NCBI GenBank assembly: GCA_001662425.1
Contig: BDDC01000205.1
Coordinates: 3,053 to 67,052, forward strand
Reading direction: 5' to 3'
Length of the DNA: 64,000 nucleotides
Source: Chlamydomonas sphaeroides
Taxonomy: Eukaryota > Chlorophyta > Chlorophyceae > Chlamydomonadales > Chlamydomonadaceae
The notes under the pieces were generated by a model. That model did not search any database. It was not told the DNA's origin and saw only the letters and a program-made list of their open reading frames with translations. The position numbers and the translations under genes are program-made. Positions 56,801-64,000 of the stretch are shown one piece after another (within the stretch, counting starts at the first letter, position 1; each line of letters starts with the position of its first letter).

Positions 56801-59800
56801 TGTTGGCCTGCACCGAGAACCACCTGAGGGAGAGTGCGTGGGCCAAAACCGACTCGCCGACACACGACACAGGTAGGCCCTAGCTCCGCAACAGGAAGCG
56901 AGCACCCAGAACTGGTCGTTGCCTGCACAGCGCCAGGTCAGGGGTTGGCCTCACCGCCCGACGGCCGGCGTCTTCAGCTCCATCCGCAGCGGCTCCTCCA
57001 GCACAGCGGGGACAGGGTTGGACGACGCCATCAGGCGGGTCGAGGTGTTGGCCTCGAGCGTGGCCGCGTCGCTGGCCGGCAGCAGCACGCTGGCGTTGCC
57101 CAGCCGCACCCACAGCCGCACCGGGCGCTGCGCCGTAGCATCGACTGCGGCGGTGTGCAACACGCAGCCGGCAGTTTCGACTCGGGCTCAGCTGAGCATA
57201 CGAATTAGATAGGGGCGTGTGGTGGTAGGTTGCATTTGTCGCTGTGCGTGGTTGGCGGTGCGCGGTGCACGGTATGAGCACGGTGCGTGTATGTGGGAAG
57301 GGGTCTGTGTGCCGCACAGCGCAGCGTGCGTTGCCCATGGTCTCCCACCATCACCACTAGTAAACTCTGGGTCGTCGTCGATAAGCAAGACCCGCCCGAG
57401 CGAGAGCACCAGGAGCCATGCCTTGCCCTGCTGCGTGACTGCTCACTGTCGAATCGTGGGTAAATTATGAAGCCAGTGACGACCGCAACAAAGCCCAGGT
57501 CAACGGCTAGCAACGGCTTGACATCATCTGCGAGCGATACCGGTGTGGGCAATGTACTTTCAGTGAGCAGTGCACGTCCTTGGAATCTCGAAACATTGAT
57601 CGGGTGGATAAGATAAATCTTCCATGCATGCATGTGTAAGGCGCCCGCCCTAGTGCCGCCAGCATGGCGTGTTGGGCCTCACTTGACACAGGCTGCCAGT
57701 ATGTGTCGTAGGAAGCTGCACCGTCGACCGCCAGGCTGGGGCTCGTGACGGAGGAGGACGCGGTTGTGGTCTGTTGGGGTGCGAGGTAATTGTTTGTTTG
57801 GCAATGTAAGTTAGGATGTATGTCATGACAAATGAATCCCCCACCAGGTTGGTTTGGTCGGCCCAAGAGCATGCGAGCATGCTGCGGAAGCAACAAACCA
57901 TGCGTTTACATCACATAAATATGTATGCTTATGTTTACACCGCAGAGATCTTGCACATGTTGGAGGAGAAGCGTTCATATAAAACATGACATAGGGAGAG
58001 ATATGTTCCTAGTCAAGATGTGCATGCATAGTAACGAACGATCTCGCCTTGCCGAGGGCGAGGTTGGTTGCAATGTCCAGGTAGAGCGAGGATGCTGCGT
58101 GCGAGGTAGGACCGAGTAGACCGAGAGCACAACGCCACTTAAAACAAGCAAGGTCAAGACGTAGCTAGAAGTCGTAACATGTATAGCCAAGATGGATGCA
58201 ACAGCACTGTGTGTGCGGCGTAACAAGAAAGCAAGCACCGCTCTTGCCTTGGGTACGCATCCCAACCCATGCGTAGTACGACAACACAGGCAGGACGCAC
58301 CGTGCGGGAAGCCGTACACCTCGAACTCCTGGATGCTCAGCAGGTAGCCCTCGCCAAACTGGTTGATCGTGTACTGAACGCTGTTCTTGTTCTGAAGCGA
58401 GACATACCTGTGGTGCAGAGATGTGTGCTTATTTTGGTGTGCCGTGCATGCGTGCCCGCACAGCGGCGCGGCTGCACCTACATGATATACATACATAAGT
58501 AGTATAATCAATACGCATACATCATAGGAGGACACAATTCTGCAGGCCACGCCTGATGATGCCCAGGCCTGTTTGGCTGAGCACACACAATATATATCCC
58601 GCCCTCCTTTGCCGAACGCCCACCTCCCCAGCACAGGAGCGGCCAGGTTGTAGGAGACCGGTCCTCCGGAAGTGTACCTGCGGTTGCGGTCATCCAGGCA
58701 GGGCCATCTGTCAGACATACATACAGCAGCACTAGTCTGCGCGCTCTCGCCCCCCAACACACACAGCCCGGCCGTAAAAGTTGCACACACAAGCGCCAAC
58801 GGAAGTCCTCCAGAACCGCCAAAGGACATGCAGCACGCCACACCCGCTGTCGTGCCGGTGATACCGCCGCCATGTGACTCACGAGGCGGGCTGCCCCCAC
58901 ACCACTTGGTTGAGGGATATGTGGGCGGCGTTGTCTGAGACCGAGAAGTTGCCAACCGCCACCACCGCCTGGGACAGCCGTTCCCAGCAGCAGGTCTTGG
59001 GCAGGTGGATTACAAAGCGAGTGACCCAGTGCAGCATCCCCAGGTCGATCTGGGATCGGGGAGCAGGTCGAGAGGCGTCATCGGTATGGTAGCACCGCAC
59101 GGTGTCATCGACTAAAACAAGATTATATGCGTAAACACATGATGATATGAGTAAAGGGTTGCACGTGCCCGAGTGCAGCATTCGCGCCCCGGTCAATCTG
59201 CACGGCCGGCGGCGGTGGGAAATACAGGGGCAGGCAGGCAGGCAGGCAGGCATATCCTGATGACACGCTAGCTACAACAGCGGCCGGCTGTGCCAGCGTA
59301 GGCCTTGCGAGGTGGCACTGCACACAGCAGGCGCTATAGACAGCAGGCGAGTCACGCGATACTCACACAGTAGTGTCAATGCAATGTGCGCCCTTGTGAT
59401 TGGCAGTCAGCATAACGTGCTGCTGACCAGGCATCACGACTTGACAATTCATAAACACGCCGATAGGGTATATCAAGTCGTATCGTAAATGTCTTGATTG
59501 AACCCGGGTACGGAAGGATGGCGCATCGCTGCCACACCTGGATATAAGGCTCGCCGTTGCCTTGAGGGACGGAAGCCGTTGACGTTGACGAGAGGTGACC
59601 GCCGAAGCCGAATGTGCGCGTGGGGATTTGGACAGGGGCACTGCGTCACTGCAGCAGCTAGCCGTCTTCGCGGCGACGCATTCCTCGCTCGCACGACCAC
59701 ACTGCAGCCAGCCCGCAGACAGCCCAGCAACAAGCAACAGCTGCCAGGTGAGCAGTTTGGTTATACGCATAGCAGTGTCGCGGCGTGCATGGAAACACAG

Positions 59801-62800
59801 TCACCCACGAACGTCTGACCAGCGCGCCTGCTGCTCTGTCGGATGTGCCACACCTTTGGCGGTCTGTAGCAAGTCCGGATAGGCGCCAGAGCCCGCGGTG
59901 CCGTTGCGGGTGTTGTTGTTGTTGGCGCGTGCAGCGGCCCAAGCCAGGCCCAGGAGCGGCCTTCCGTTGAGCACTGCCGGGTCGTCTCCATAGTTGGAGG
60001 AGGCAACGGCCGGCTTGAAATACGACACCACACGGGGCTCCTCTGCCGGAGATGAGCGCAATCATTACGCCGGCGGTGGGGGCGGGCGGGCAGTTTCGAT
60101 GGAGCAGAGTTCAGCAGGCAGCCGCAAGCACGGAATAAGGAGTGATAAGTGCGGCTGCAAAACCACCCCACAGGCGCTGAAGGACCGCGGGTCCAGGGAG
60201 CAGCTTGAGCCTTGCGCCAGGACGACACGCACGCACTCCATCCCGCGCAGGTCATGCTACACTAAAACGAACACACTCCAAAAGCACGGCAAAGAGGCAT
60301 GAATGCGGTTACAAGCCCTCCACTGCCATAGCACGTATGTACGTATGTGCCCACCTGGCCATTTGATAGGGCACCCTGCGCCGCCGGGTGTGGCAGTGCT
60401 GCATCTATAACTGGACAGGATGATGGACCGGCTGCCGCCGCTGGGGTTTGAGCACACCAGGTCCCTGCGTGCGGCCCAAGTATGTCATGCATCCAAAAAC
60501 ATGGGTGGACACGTAACTATGGGTAGCACGAGCGAATACTGGTAGCGGGGCCACATACTATGACGGGAATGGCCATCGGGGCTGGACATTTTGTGTTGCT
60601 GAAAGGGGTTAGGGTTTGATTTTCGTTGCGCAGAGGCGGGGGCCCTGCCCATCACACGACCCTTGCGCGCCCATGTATCTTCTCATATGGCATTCTTCTG
60701 TGTATGTGCGTATCTATGCGTACATACGACAACTCCGAACTTACCTGACGTCATCTGCATCGCAGTACAGCGCCTCGAGCACATCGCCAGCGCCCGTGCA
60801 CCAGCCATCGGGCACTCGGCAGGTGGCTGTGCGGTTGGGCAGGCAACACAAGCCGACGACGTGCGGGAGGGAGGTTCATGAGCCCTCTCGCGATTGCAGA
60901 TTTTGATTTTGGTTCTTGTAATGCAGCGATTATGCAATCGTAATAGACCATACCGACTCTTTGACAAAGATGCATGCGAGGGCTAGAGGGAGGCGGCACT
61001 CACATGCCAAGCAAACAATAAAGGTCAAGTAATGGTATGTCGCCAGATCACGATATCTCGAGCTTGCACGACATGCGTGAGCTGCAACTATGTTTTCAGA
61101 ACTTTGTATCATGTGTAATGTAGCCTTACCCTTGTCACGCTGCCCTACGAACAGCCGTCAGTGGTCGGTGTAGAATCGATTGCTCAGGGCATTGACGATT
61201 CGGCTCGATCGCTTCTATCAAACCTATCAACTGAAAAACAAGCACTTATGCTAGGACGCGCCCCCTGCTAATAACGGAAAATGTGTTGGTTCTTTGCGTG
61301 ACGGCCCGCCGCCCGACATGGAAGGCCGCCAGCATGTGCATCACACCATACCACACTGTATAATAATGTCGTTCACATCATAGTTTGATACAACATGTGT
61401 GTTGACTCTCTGTATGTGTGACGGCAGCCTCGGCAGGCCGCTCGACATACAACGCCGCCAGCTAGCATGCGCAGCACAGAGGAACACATTTTTAAAACAA
61501 AGTTCACATAACAGTATATGTTGGCGTCTCACGGCGCCGGGTCTTGGCGTAGAAGCAGGTGGCCTCGGGCTCGGCGCTGTTCGTCCGAGCCAGTGGAGCG
61601 GCCTGGGTATGGGTCCAGCCGTCGGCTGTGAACCCGGCACACTGCGGGATGTGGGGAAGGCGGGGCATGCACGCAAACATATATGCATGTAGGCACGCAC
61701 GCATGGTAATGATGTCATCATGTAATGTAAACCATGTTGGGCCAGCCGTCGGCCTTATTAGAGCTAGCGCGCTAGCTGCGGGGGATGGCCGGGCGGGTGG
61801 TTGCAGCAGGCGCATGTCGGGCGCAGGGCACCGCGCTTTGCTAACTGTGTGCAGCAGGGCAGCGAGACGACGCGCACATCTTATGTACGTTTGAATAAAC
61901 ATTGCTAGCATGCATACAATGGCGGGGCCCCGGTCGTCCAGCAGGGCGCTCGCAAGGGCACGATGCGGACATGGCTGAGGTCTGGCTCGGCTGTTGCACA
62001 CATACACACGCTACTGCTGCGGTGGCATGTATGCGGTGGCCGCGAGCTTGCCTCAAAAACTGCTGTAGTATTCAAATACATACTGTATTACATGCATGGT
62101 GGAGTCTAACGAATGTATGTGGCATGAAGGTGCGATCGCCAGCTTCCACTCACGCTGCTGTTGTGGTCGCAGGCGGCCAGCGCGCTGGCGGCGGAGGTGC
62201 CAACAGAAATCCTGCCGGGGTCGCCGCTGCAAATAAAGCCGGGGGCGGGCCAGAGGAGGGCACGCGTGAGTGCAGGATGGCGCTTCAAGGCAATCAATCG
62301 CGCCATCAAGACAACGTGCCTAAGCGCGCCTAAGCTAAGTGGCATCAGTGCCCAGGCAACAACAGTCGTGAGCAAGGAACCTGGCATCAGCGATACCCGA
62401 AAGCTCCGTCGCATGGCTGTCATCGCATCTCGGCATGTACACACGCACGCATGTATGCAATATGGACGCCTTCATCACTTGTCGGCAGATCGCAACATAA
62501 CATGTACTAAGCAATGGACTCACACGACGGTCATCTCCGCGTAGGTTGCATAGCCCGGGTACGAGGGGCACTCTGGAGGCAGGGTGGGTTGGGGAGGGAA
62601 GGGAGGGGAGGGGGGAGGGCAGCGGCGGTGTGTTGCTGTGCGTGTTTAGCCTGCCGTGCGCGCGATGACATACATGTGTCCAAGCTCATGCAGCTGGTAA
62701 TGTGTGGTGCCCTCCTAGCCCGCGACCAGCCTGTTCCCGCCCAACTCACGGCGTGCCACCGTCCTCGCGGCTTTCACCTAAAGCGCTTCATTGTTATGAA

Positions 62801-63530
62801 TGAAACAGTGACATCATCATGCTGGAATATATAAGAGACATAAAGGGACTCCGCTGGCCAAGCCCAACTCACGGCGCGCCACCTTCCTCCAGAAGCACAC
62901 GCCTGAAACCTCGACCATCGCACTGTGATTGCCCACCGCTACCTGCGGTGTGAAGCCCCTGCGTGCGGCAGTAGTGCGGGCGTGCAGCGAGGTTGTATGC
63001 ACGCACGCTTCCGAGAGGGCCGGCCTCGTTGACCATGCTCGGGGCGGGCTGGCCGGCCGTGTGGTCCGTGCGCGTGTATGGCCTGCAAAGCCGCCCTCGT
63101 GCTCCTATACGTACCACTATGTCGATGACCCACGCGAGACACGGCTCGACATACGCAATCGACTTTATCAAAAGAATGGGAGATCCGAGGTAGGGATGCA
63201 TGTATATGTGCAAAGGTGTGCTTGACTGGGAGGTCTACACAGGGCTGGCGGCCTGTGCCGGGCGCATCCTCGGCAATGGGCTTTTAAAATGGGCAGCAGG
63301 AAGACGTGTTATGTCTGCCGGCGGTTGTGCGTGCGTGCTGCCCATGCGTGGCTGGACGTGTGTGGTGAGGCCAATCGGTCCGTTCCACTACCACCCACGG
63401 CGGCCCGCAGCAGCGTATTGGTATGGTCTGCCTGCCCACCTGCATTCGGGAGCCGCGTCGCAGGCGTCGCGGTTCGGGGCGACAGTAGTGATCGGCGACA
63501 TCACGCTGCGGCTTGCAGCGGCAGCGGGGC
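35780..63530 (-). CDS. Giant modular extracellular protein (PAN-like repeats, F5/8C, LysM, CBM-like, B-lectin, Hyp-rich linker); 5' end outside window
   Basis: About 70 minus-strand exons can be joined, nearly all in matching phase, into one reading frame that stops with TGA at 35780-35782. It has about 10 kb of coding sequence, over 3,300 residues, without a start in the window. Order from the N-terminal side: PAN-like modules M1-M2, F5/8C-1, F5/8C-2, M3-M16, a WCPWW region, two PAN domains, M17-M18, LysM-1, two CBM1-like domains, LysM-2, two PAN domains, bulb lectin, M19, CBM14-like Cys-rich segments, a proline-rich linker and a short tail. All these domain types bind sugars or matrix partners and many N-glycosylation sequons are present, so a cell-wall or matrix location is likely. 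I infer one gene because the phase chain from 56823 to 35780 fits throughout except one uncertain junction at 47659/47786; two genes remain possible. F5/8C parts have two uncertain junctions. Confidence 0.75.
36279..37186 (-). other. Hydroxyproline-rich (SPP/PPSPP) linker exon
   Basis: A single 908-bp exon encodes about 170 residues of PPSPP, PPRPP and SPPKPP repeats, typical of volvocine hydroxyproline-rich wall glycoproteins such as pherophorins. Upstream is a short acidic piece (FIDAPEDDVLPVVD) and downstream a Ser/Gly/Trp-rich piece ending NCANPETCCSS. These prolines are expected to be hydroxylated and glycosylated and to form a stiff rod. It separates the Cys-rich binding part from the short tail. 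Confidence 0.85.
37431..40430 (-). other. CBM14 (peritrophin-A)-like Cys-rich region, 9 exons
   Basis: Exons 40280-40430, 39985-40067, 39699-39755, 39449-39512, 39171-39215, 38853-38915, 38265-38373, 38035-38116, 37641-37795 and 37431-37515 join in phase. Segments such as GDPYDCGAFIECHDW and LYADPYD...RCP...YCPEPGYVFSTEAQACVP resemble the chitin-binding type-2 spacing (DPYDC, aromatic, C, CP.G.VF, C). Other parts (NPHINWWMNPGGGDPDITG; NRWGKTRPEDFPC) have no match I know. Chitin or glycan binding is inferred from pattern only. No protease HExxH motif is present. Confidence 0.5.
40569..41230 (-). other. PAN-like module M19
   Basis: Two exons (41158-41230 and 40569-40717) join in phase 2. The frame starts LALPGYTFYPMKDY, then C...FC.AFNTEGLLK, and ends GIYVK, matching the CP..GY / C.GF / C.Y.K plan, but with the first and last cysteines replaced. 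It sits between the lectin and the CBM14-like part. Confidence 0.65.
41336..41871 (-). other. Bulb-lectin (B_lectin)-like domain inside the giant gene
   Basis: Exons 41786-41871, 41561-41701 and 41336-41483 join at phase 0. The sequence follows the lectin plan: CLTPGSCKTSPNGRFHVCL, ADGSIVMRDG, NTIWSAP, then DTGDLAVLDGSGALVWSSNT. Two motif copies are diverged from QxDxNxVxY (ADGSIV and DTGDLAVLD), so mannose binding may be weak or lost. Confidence 0.75.
41960..42686 (-). other. Two PAN/Apple domains
   Basis: First domain: one exon 42444-42686 with SACAAFCANDPICVYWTF and CNFRMS. Second: exons 42197-42309 and 41960-42095 (ADCAARC, then TACLTYTW and CQFKV), joined at phase 0. Both show the C...C....C..... 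and closing C of PAN domains, which bind proteins or sugars. The first exon ends at a GCGAGC donor, a rare GC-AG intron. Confidence 0.75.
42855..42864. other. Assembly gap (10 N) in the LysM-2 exon
   Basis: Ten Ns break the exon. The frames on both sides are clear but disagree by length: the flanks need an inserted length of 3n+2, so 10 is a placeholder, not the real size. The missing DNA should encode the middle of the LysM-like domain. Confidence 0.95.
43741..43990. repeat. 26-bp tandem repeat, about 9.6 copies, in a giant-gene intron
   Basis: The unit ACCAAACGAAACAAGTGTGTGGGCGG (given here as parts ACCAAACGAAACAAG and TGTGTGGGCGG) is repeated 9.6 times with only two or three substitutions. 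It lies in the intron between LysM-1 (ends 44070) and the CBM1-like exon (starts 43694). The near-identity points to recent expansion. All frames are open because 26 is not a multiple of three and the unit lacks stops, giving misleading open frames. Confidence 0.95.
44457..46119 (-). other. PAN-like modules M17 and M18
   Basis: M17 (45880-46119) and M18 (44457-44714) are each a single phase 1-1 exon. M17 has CPPIDGYELD, C..AECRGLSF and SCLYSKLG; M18 has CPELRGYNV, CDAMPDCVGFA and GSCLYAKL. The 1.1-kb intron between them shows no exon. Confidence 0.8.
46338..47434 (-). other. Two canonical PAN/Apple domains
   Basis: PAN-a is one exon (47192-47434): AAECRGRCAMNRDCELSS, CQLARDF and a final TTCLV. 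PAN-b has exons 46656-46773 and 46338-46456: EECQRRCQAV...GACS | FLLWWSSTRTCVLRR...VTVCF. Both have the six-cysteine Apple plan. Such domains mediate protein or carbohydrate contacts in secreted proteins. Confidence 0.8.
47529..47904 (-). other. Unassigned Trp/Cys-rich domain (WCPWWRGVMW)
   Basis: Exons 47786-47904 and 47529-47659 encode NPDPSWCPWWRGVMWSGDWW..., VVCSPK and then RTDYSCFTSDG...CEEECDVAPVESC. Five tryptophans fall in one short stretch. The junction between the two exons is out of phase by one base in my model, so one boundary is wrong or a frameshift exists. I recognise no family. Confidence 0.5.
48044..56616 (-). other. Array of 14 PAN-like modules M3-M16
   Basis: Consensus: C-P-x(2,4)-GY, about 30 variable residues, C, 3-5 residues, C-x-GF, about 25 residues with N-glycosylation sites, then G-x-C-x-Y-x-K. 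Exons: M3 56579-56616, 56249-56329, 55757-55880; M4 55417-55548, 55162-55263; M5 54672-54905; M6 53942-54172; M7 53634-53749, 53358-53472; M8 53025-53149, 52659-52776; M9 52045-52278; M10 51467-51712; M11 51026-51241; M12 50583-50698, 50290-50404; M13 49874-50001, 49595-49712; M14 49108-49359; M15 48693-48805, 48392-48512; M16 48044-48298. Every module starts and ends in phase 1. About half are split at the C.GF position by a phase 0 intron. The shape resembles a PAN/Apple domain. Confidence 0.85.
51905..51995. repeat. 14-bp tandem repeat ATACCAAACGCCCC
   Basis: About six copies of ATACCAAACGCCCC with small changes, in the intron between modules M9 and M10 of the giant gene. Confidence 0.85.
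56756..57780 (-). other. F5/8C (discoidin-like) domain 2
   Basis: Recognisable pieces: SPSLAVDGAASYDTYWQP (about 57691-57772), KPLLAVDLGFVAVVTGFIIY (about 57467-57556), a middle part RLWVRLGNASVLLP (56955-57144) and the end WFSVQANTTVGLSEVQVLGW (56756-56823). The order AVDG ... VDLG ... EVQVLG is that of F5/8C domains, which bind glycans or lipids. A one-base shift near 57400-57435 and an unmatched phase at the first exon leave this domain possibly damaged or misassembled. Confidence 0.6.
59167..59208 (-). repeat. Intronic copy of the acceptor and start of an F5/8C-1 exon
   Basis: The sense strand reads GCAG then ATTGACCGGGGCGCGAATGC, translating to IDRGANAALGHV, a degraded copy of the real exon start at 59049 (IDLGMLHWV). 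It lies 120 bp upstream and keeps an acceptor-like GCAG. Confidence 0.6.
59218..59252. repeat. (CAGG)n microsatellite
   Basis: Five or six CAGG units in an intron of the giant gene. Confidence 0.8.
61533..63530 (-). other. PAN-like modules M1 and M2
   Basis: M1: exon about 63440-63530 (PNRDACDAAPEC) and 62873-62958 (GFTPQVAVGNHS...GVCFWRK). M2: exons 62524-62572 (ECPSYPGYATYAEM), 62154-62226 (AACDHNSS) and 61533-61641 (CAGFTADGWTHTQ...ATCFYAK). Both follow the CP..GY / C.GF / C.Y.K plan, though the beginning of M1 is unclear. M2 leads in phase 1 into the F5/8C-1 leader. Confidence 0.65.
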
Positions 63531-63699
63531 GTCCAGGCGCCGGTGTGTATGTTAGTATTGCGCGCGTTCATTGTGGACATTGCCGGCGCAACATGGCTAG
63601 CTGCAGTCAACACATACACAGCCCGGGGCCAGCGATTGATGTGTGGTTGCAGCGTTGAGTCCCAGCGAGACACGTAGTGTGGCTACATGCTCGTATAGC

Positions 63700-64000
63700 A
63701 AACCCGAAATCTGATTTGCACTTACACGAGCGTGCGGGACATGAGGCCTACACTATGTGCAACACGAGGCGTAGGGATCCGTGACGAGAAACGAAGGCGA
63801 GCCGGGATCATGGCAGCATCCACTGCGGCAATGCCGCCATGGCAATTGTGCGTGGCGTTGCAGACATGCTTGCTGTATGAATGTATGAGATAGCATTCAT
63901 ATACACACGAATAAAATTGAAGCGTTCTGCTGTAGACCTCATGGCCGATGATTCTGTATGTTCCTGTGACGGGGTCGGCCTTCCATCGGCATTGGCATTG
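63700..64000. other. Right edge: possible further upstream exon of the giant gene
   Basis: On the minus strand one frame runs open from the window end to a GTAAGT donor near 63720, and another reads CCHDPG...VTDPYASCC, reminiscent of the first half of a PAN-like module. I cannot choose between them without sequence beyond the edge. Confidence 0.25.

Larger units (their letters stand above)
58301..60826 (-). other. F5/8C/F-type-lectin-like domain 1 with leading Cys-rich exon pair
   Basis: Exons 60745-60826 and 60355-60464 encode CRVPDGWCTGAGD..LYCDADDV and RDLVCSNPSGGS, a Cys-rich leader. Then 59854-60042 (FKPAVASSNYGDD), about 59538-59640 (GEPYIQ), 58883-59049 (IDLGMLHWVTRFVIHL, PKTCCWERLSQAVVAVG), 58624-58707 and 58301-58407 (RYVSLQNKNSVQY ... 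IQEFEVYGF). The CCWERLS.A.V.VG segment matches the fucolectin version of the fold, where CC..RL..A...VG lies near the fucose site. One phase mismatch remains at 59538-59854. The exact fucose-binding residues cannot be confirmed. Confidence 0.7.

Noticed and set aside
1..64000. Search for tRNA, rRNA, transposase or viral genes
   Set aside because: I saw no cloverleaf, rRNA segment, transposase or capsid/polymerase motif that I could support by eye.

Overview
The window reads as nuclear DNA of a volvocine or Chlamydomonas-like green alga. The evidence is GC-rich sequence, many short introns with GTGAGT/GTGCGT-type donors, TGTAA polyadenylation signals after stop codons, a plant/algal-type complex I subunit, and a secreted cell-wall type protein with a long Pro/Ser/Lys-rich (hydroxyproline-rich glycoprotein) segment. 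All gene models were built by hand by matching splice sites and codon phase across exons; no database search was run.

Layout. 1-4640: no supported gene, only short repeats. 4641-7463 (-): a nine-exon, 309-residue membrane protein I do not recognise. 8338-9263 (+): a CHCH-type NDUFA8 subunit of mitochondrial complex I (105 aa). 9264-12955: no supported gene; a small candidate terminal exon lies at 12956-13282 (-). 13951-14841 (-): a 221-aa bulb-lectin domain protein. 15820-17873 (+): an acidic/RGG-rich probable nuclear protein with one in-frame TAG. 19545-27749 (-): a complete 20-exon DDX41/Abstrakt DEAD-box helicase (647 aa). 28741-33251 (+): a 13-exon SET-domain protein (648 aa). 35780 to at least 63530 (-): one giant gene, cut by the right edge at its 5' end, with about 70 exons, about 10 kb of coding sequence and over 3,300 residues.

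The giant gene is the main item. Nearly all its modules are phase 1-1 exons, so they can be added or lost without breaking the frame. It carries 19 copies of a Cys-rich PAN-like module (CP..GY, C, C.GF, C.Y.K), two F5/8C (discoidin/F-lectin) domains, four canonical-looking PAN/Apple domains, two LysM-like domains, two CBM1-like domains, a bulb-lectin domain, CBM14-like Cys-rich segments, an extensin-like proline-rich linker and a short C-terminal tail. This suggests an extracellular-matrix protein with many carbohydrate-binding surfaces.

A second theme is that introns of at least three genes (DDX41, SET, giant gene) contain degraded or near-identical copies of the ends of neighbouring exons together with their splice sites. 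Three divergent gene pairs (7463/8338, 14841/15820, 27749/28741) are each separated by about 0.87-0.99 kb and are likely bidirectional promoters; the remaining junctions are convergent.
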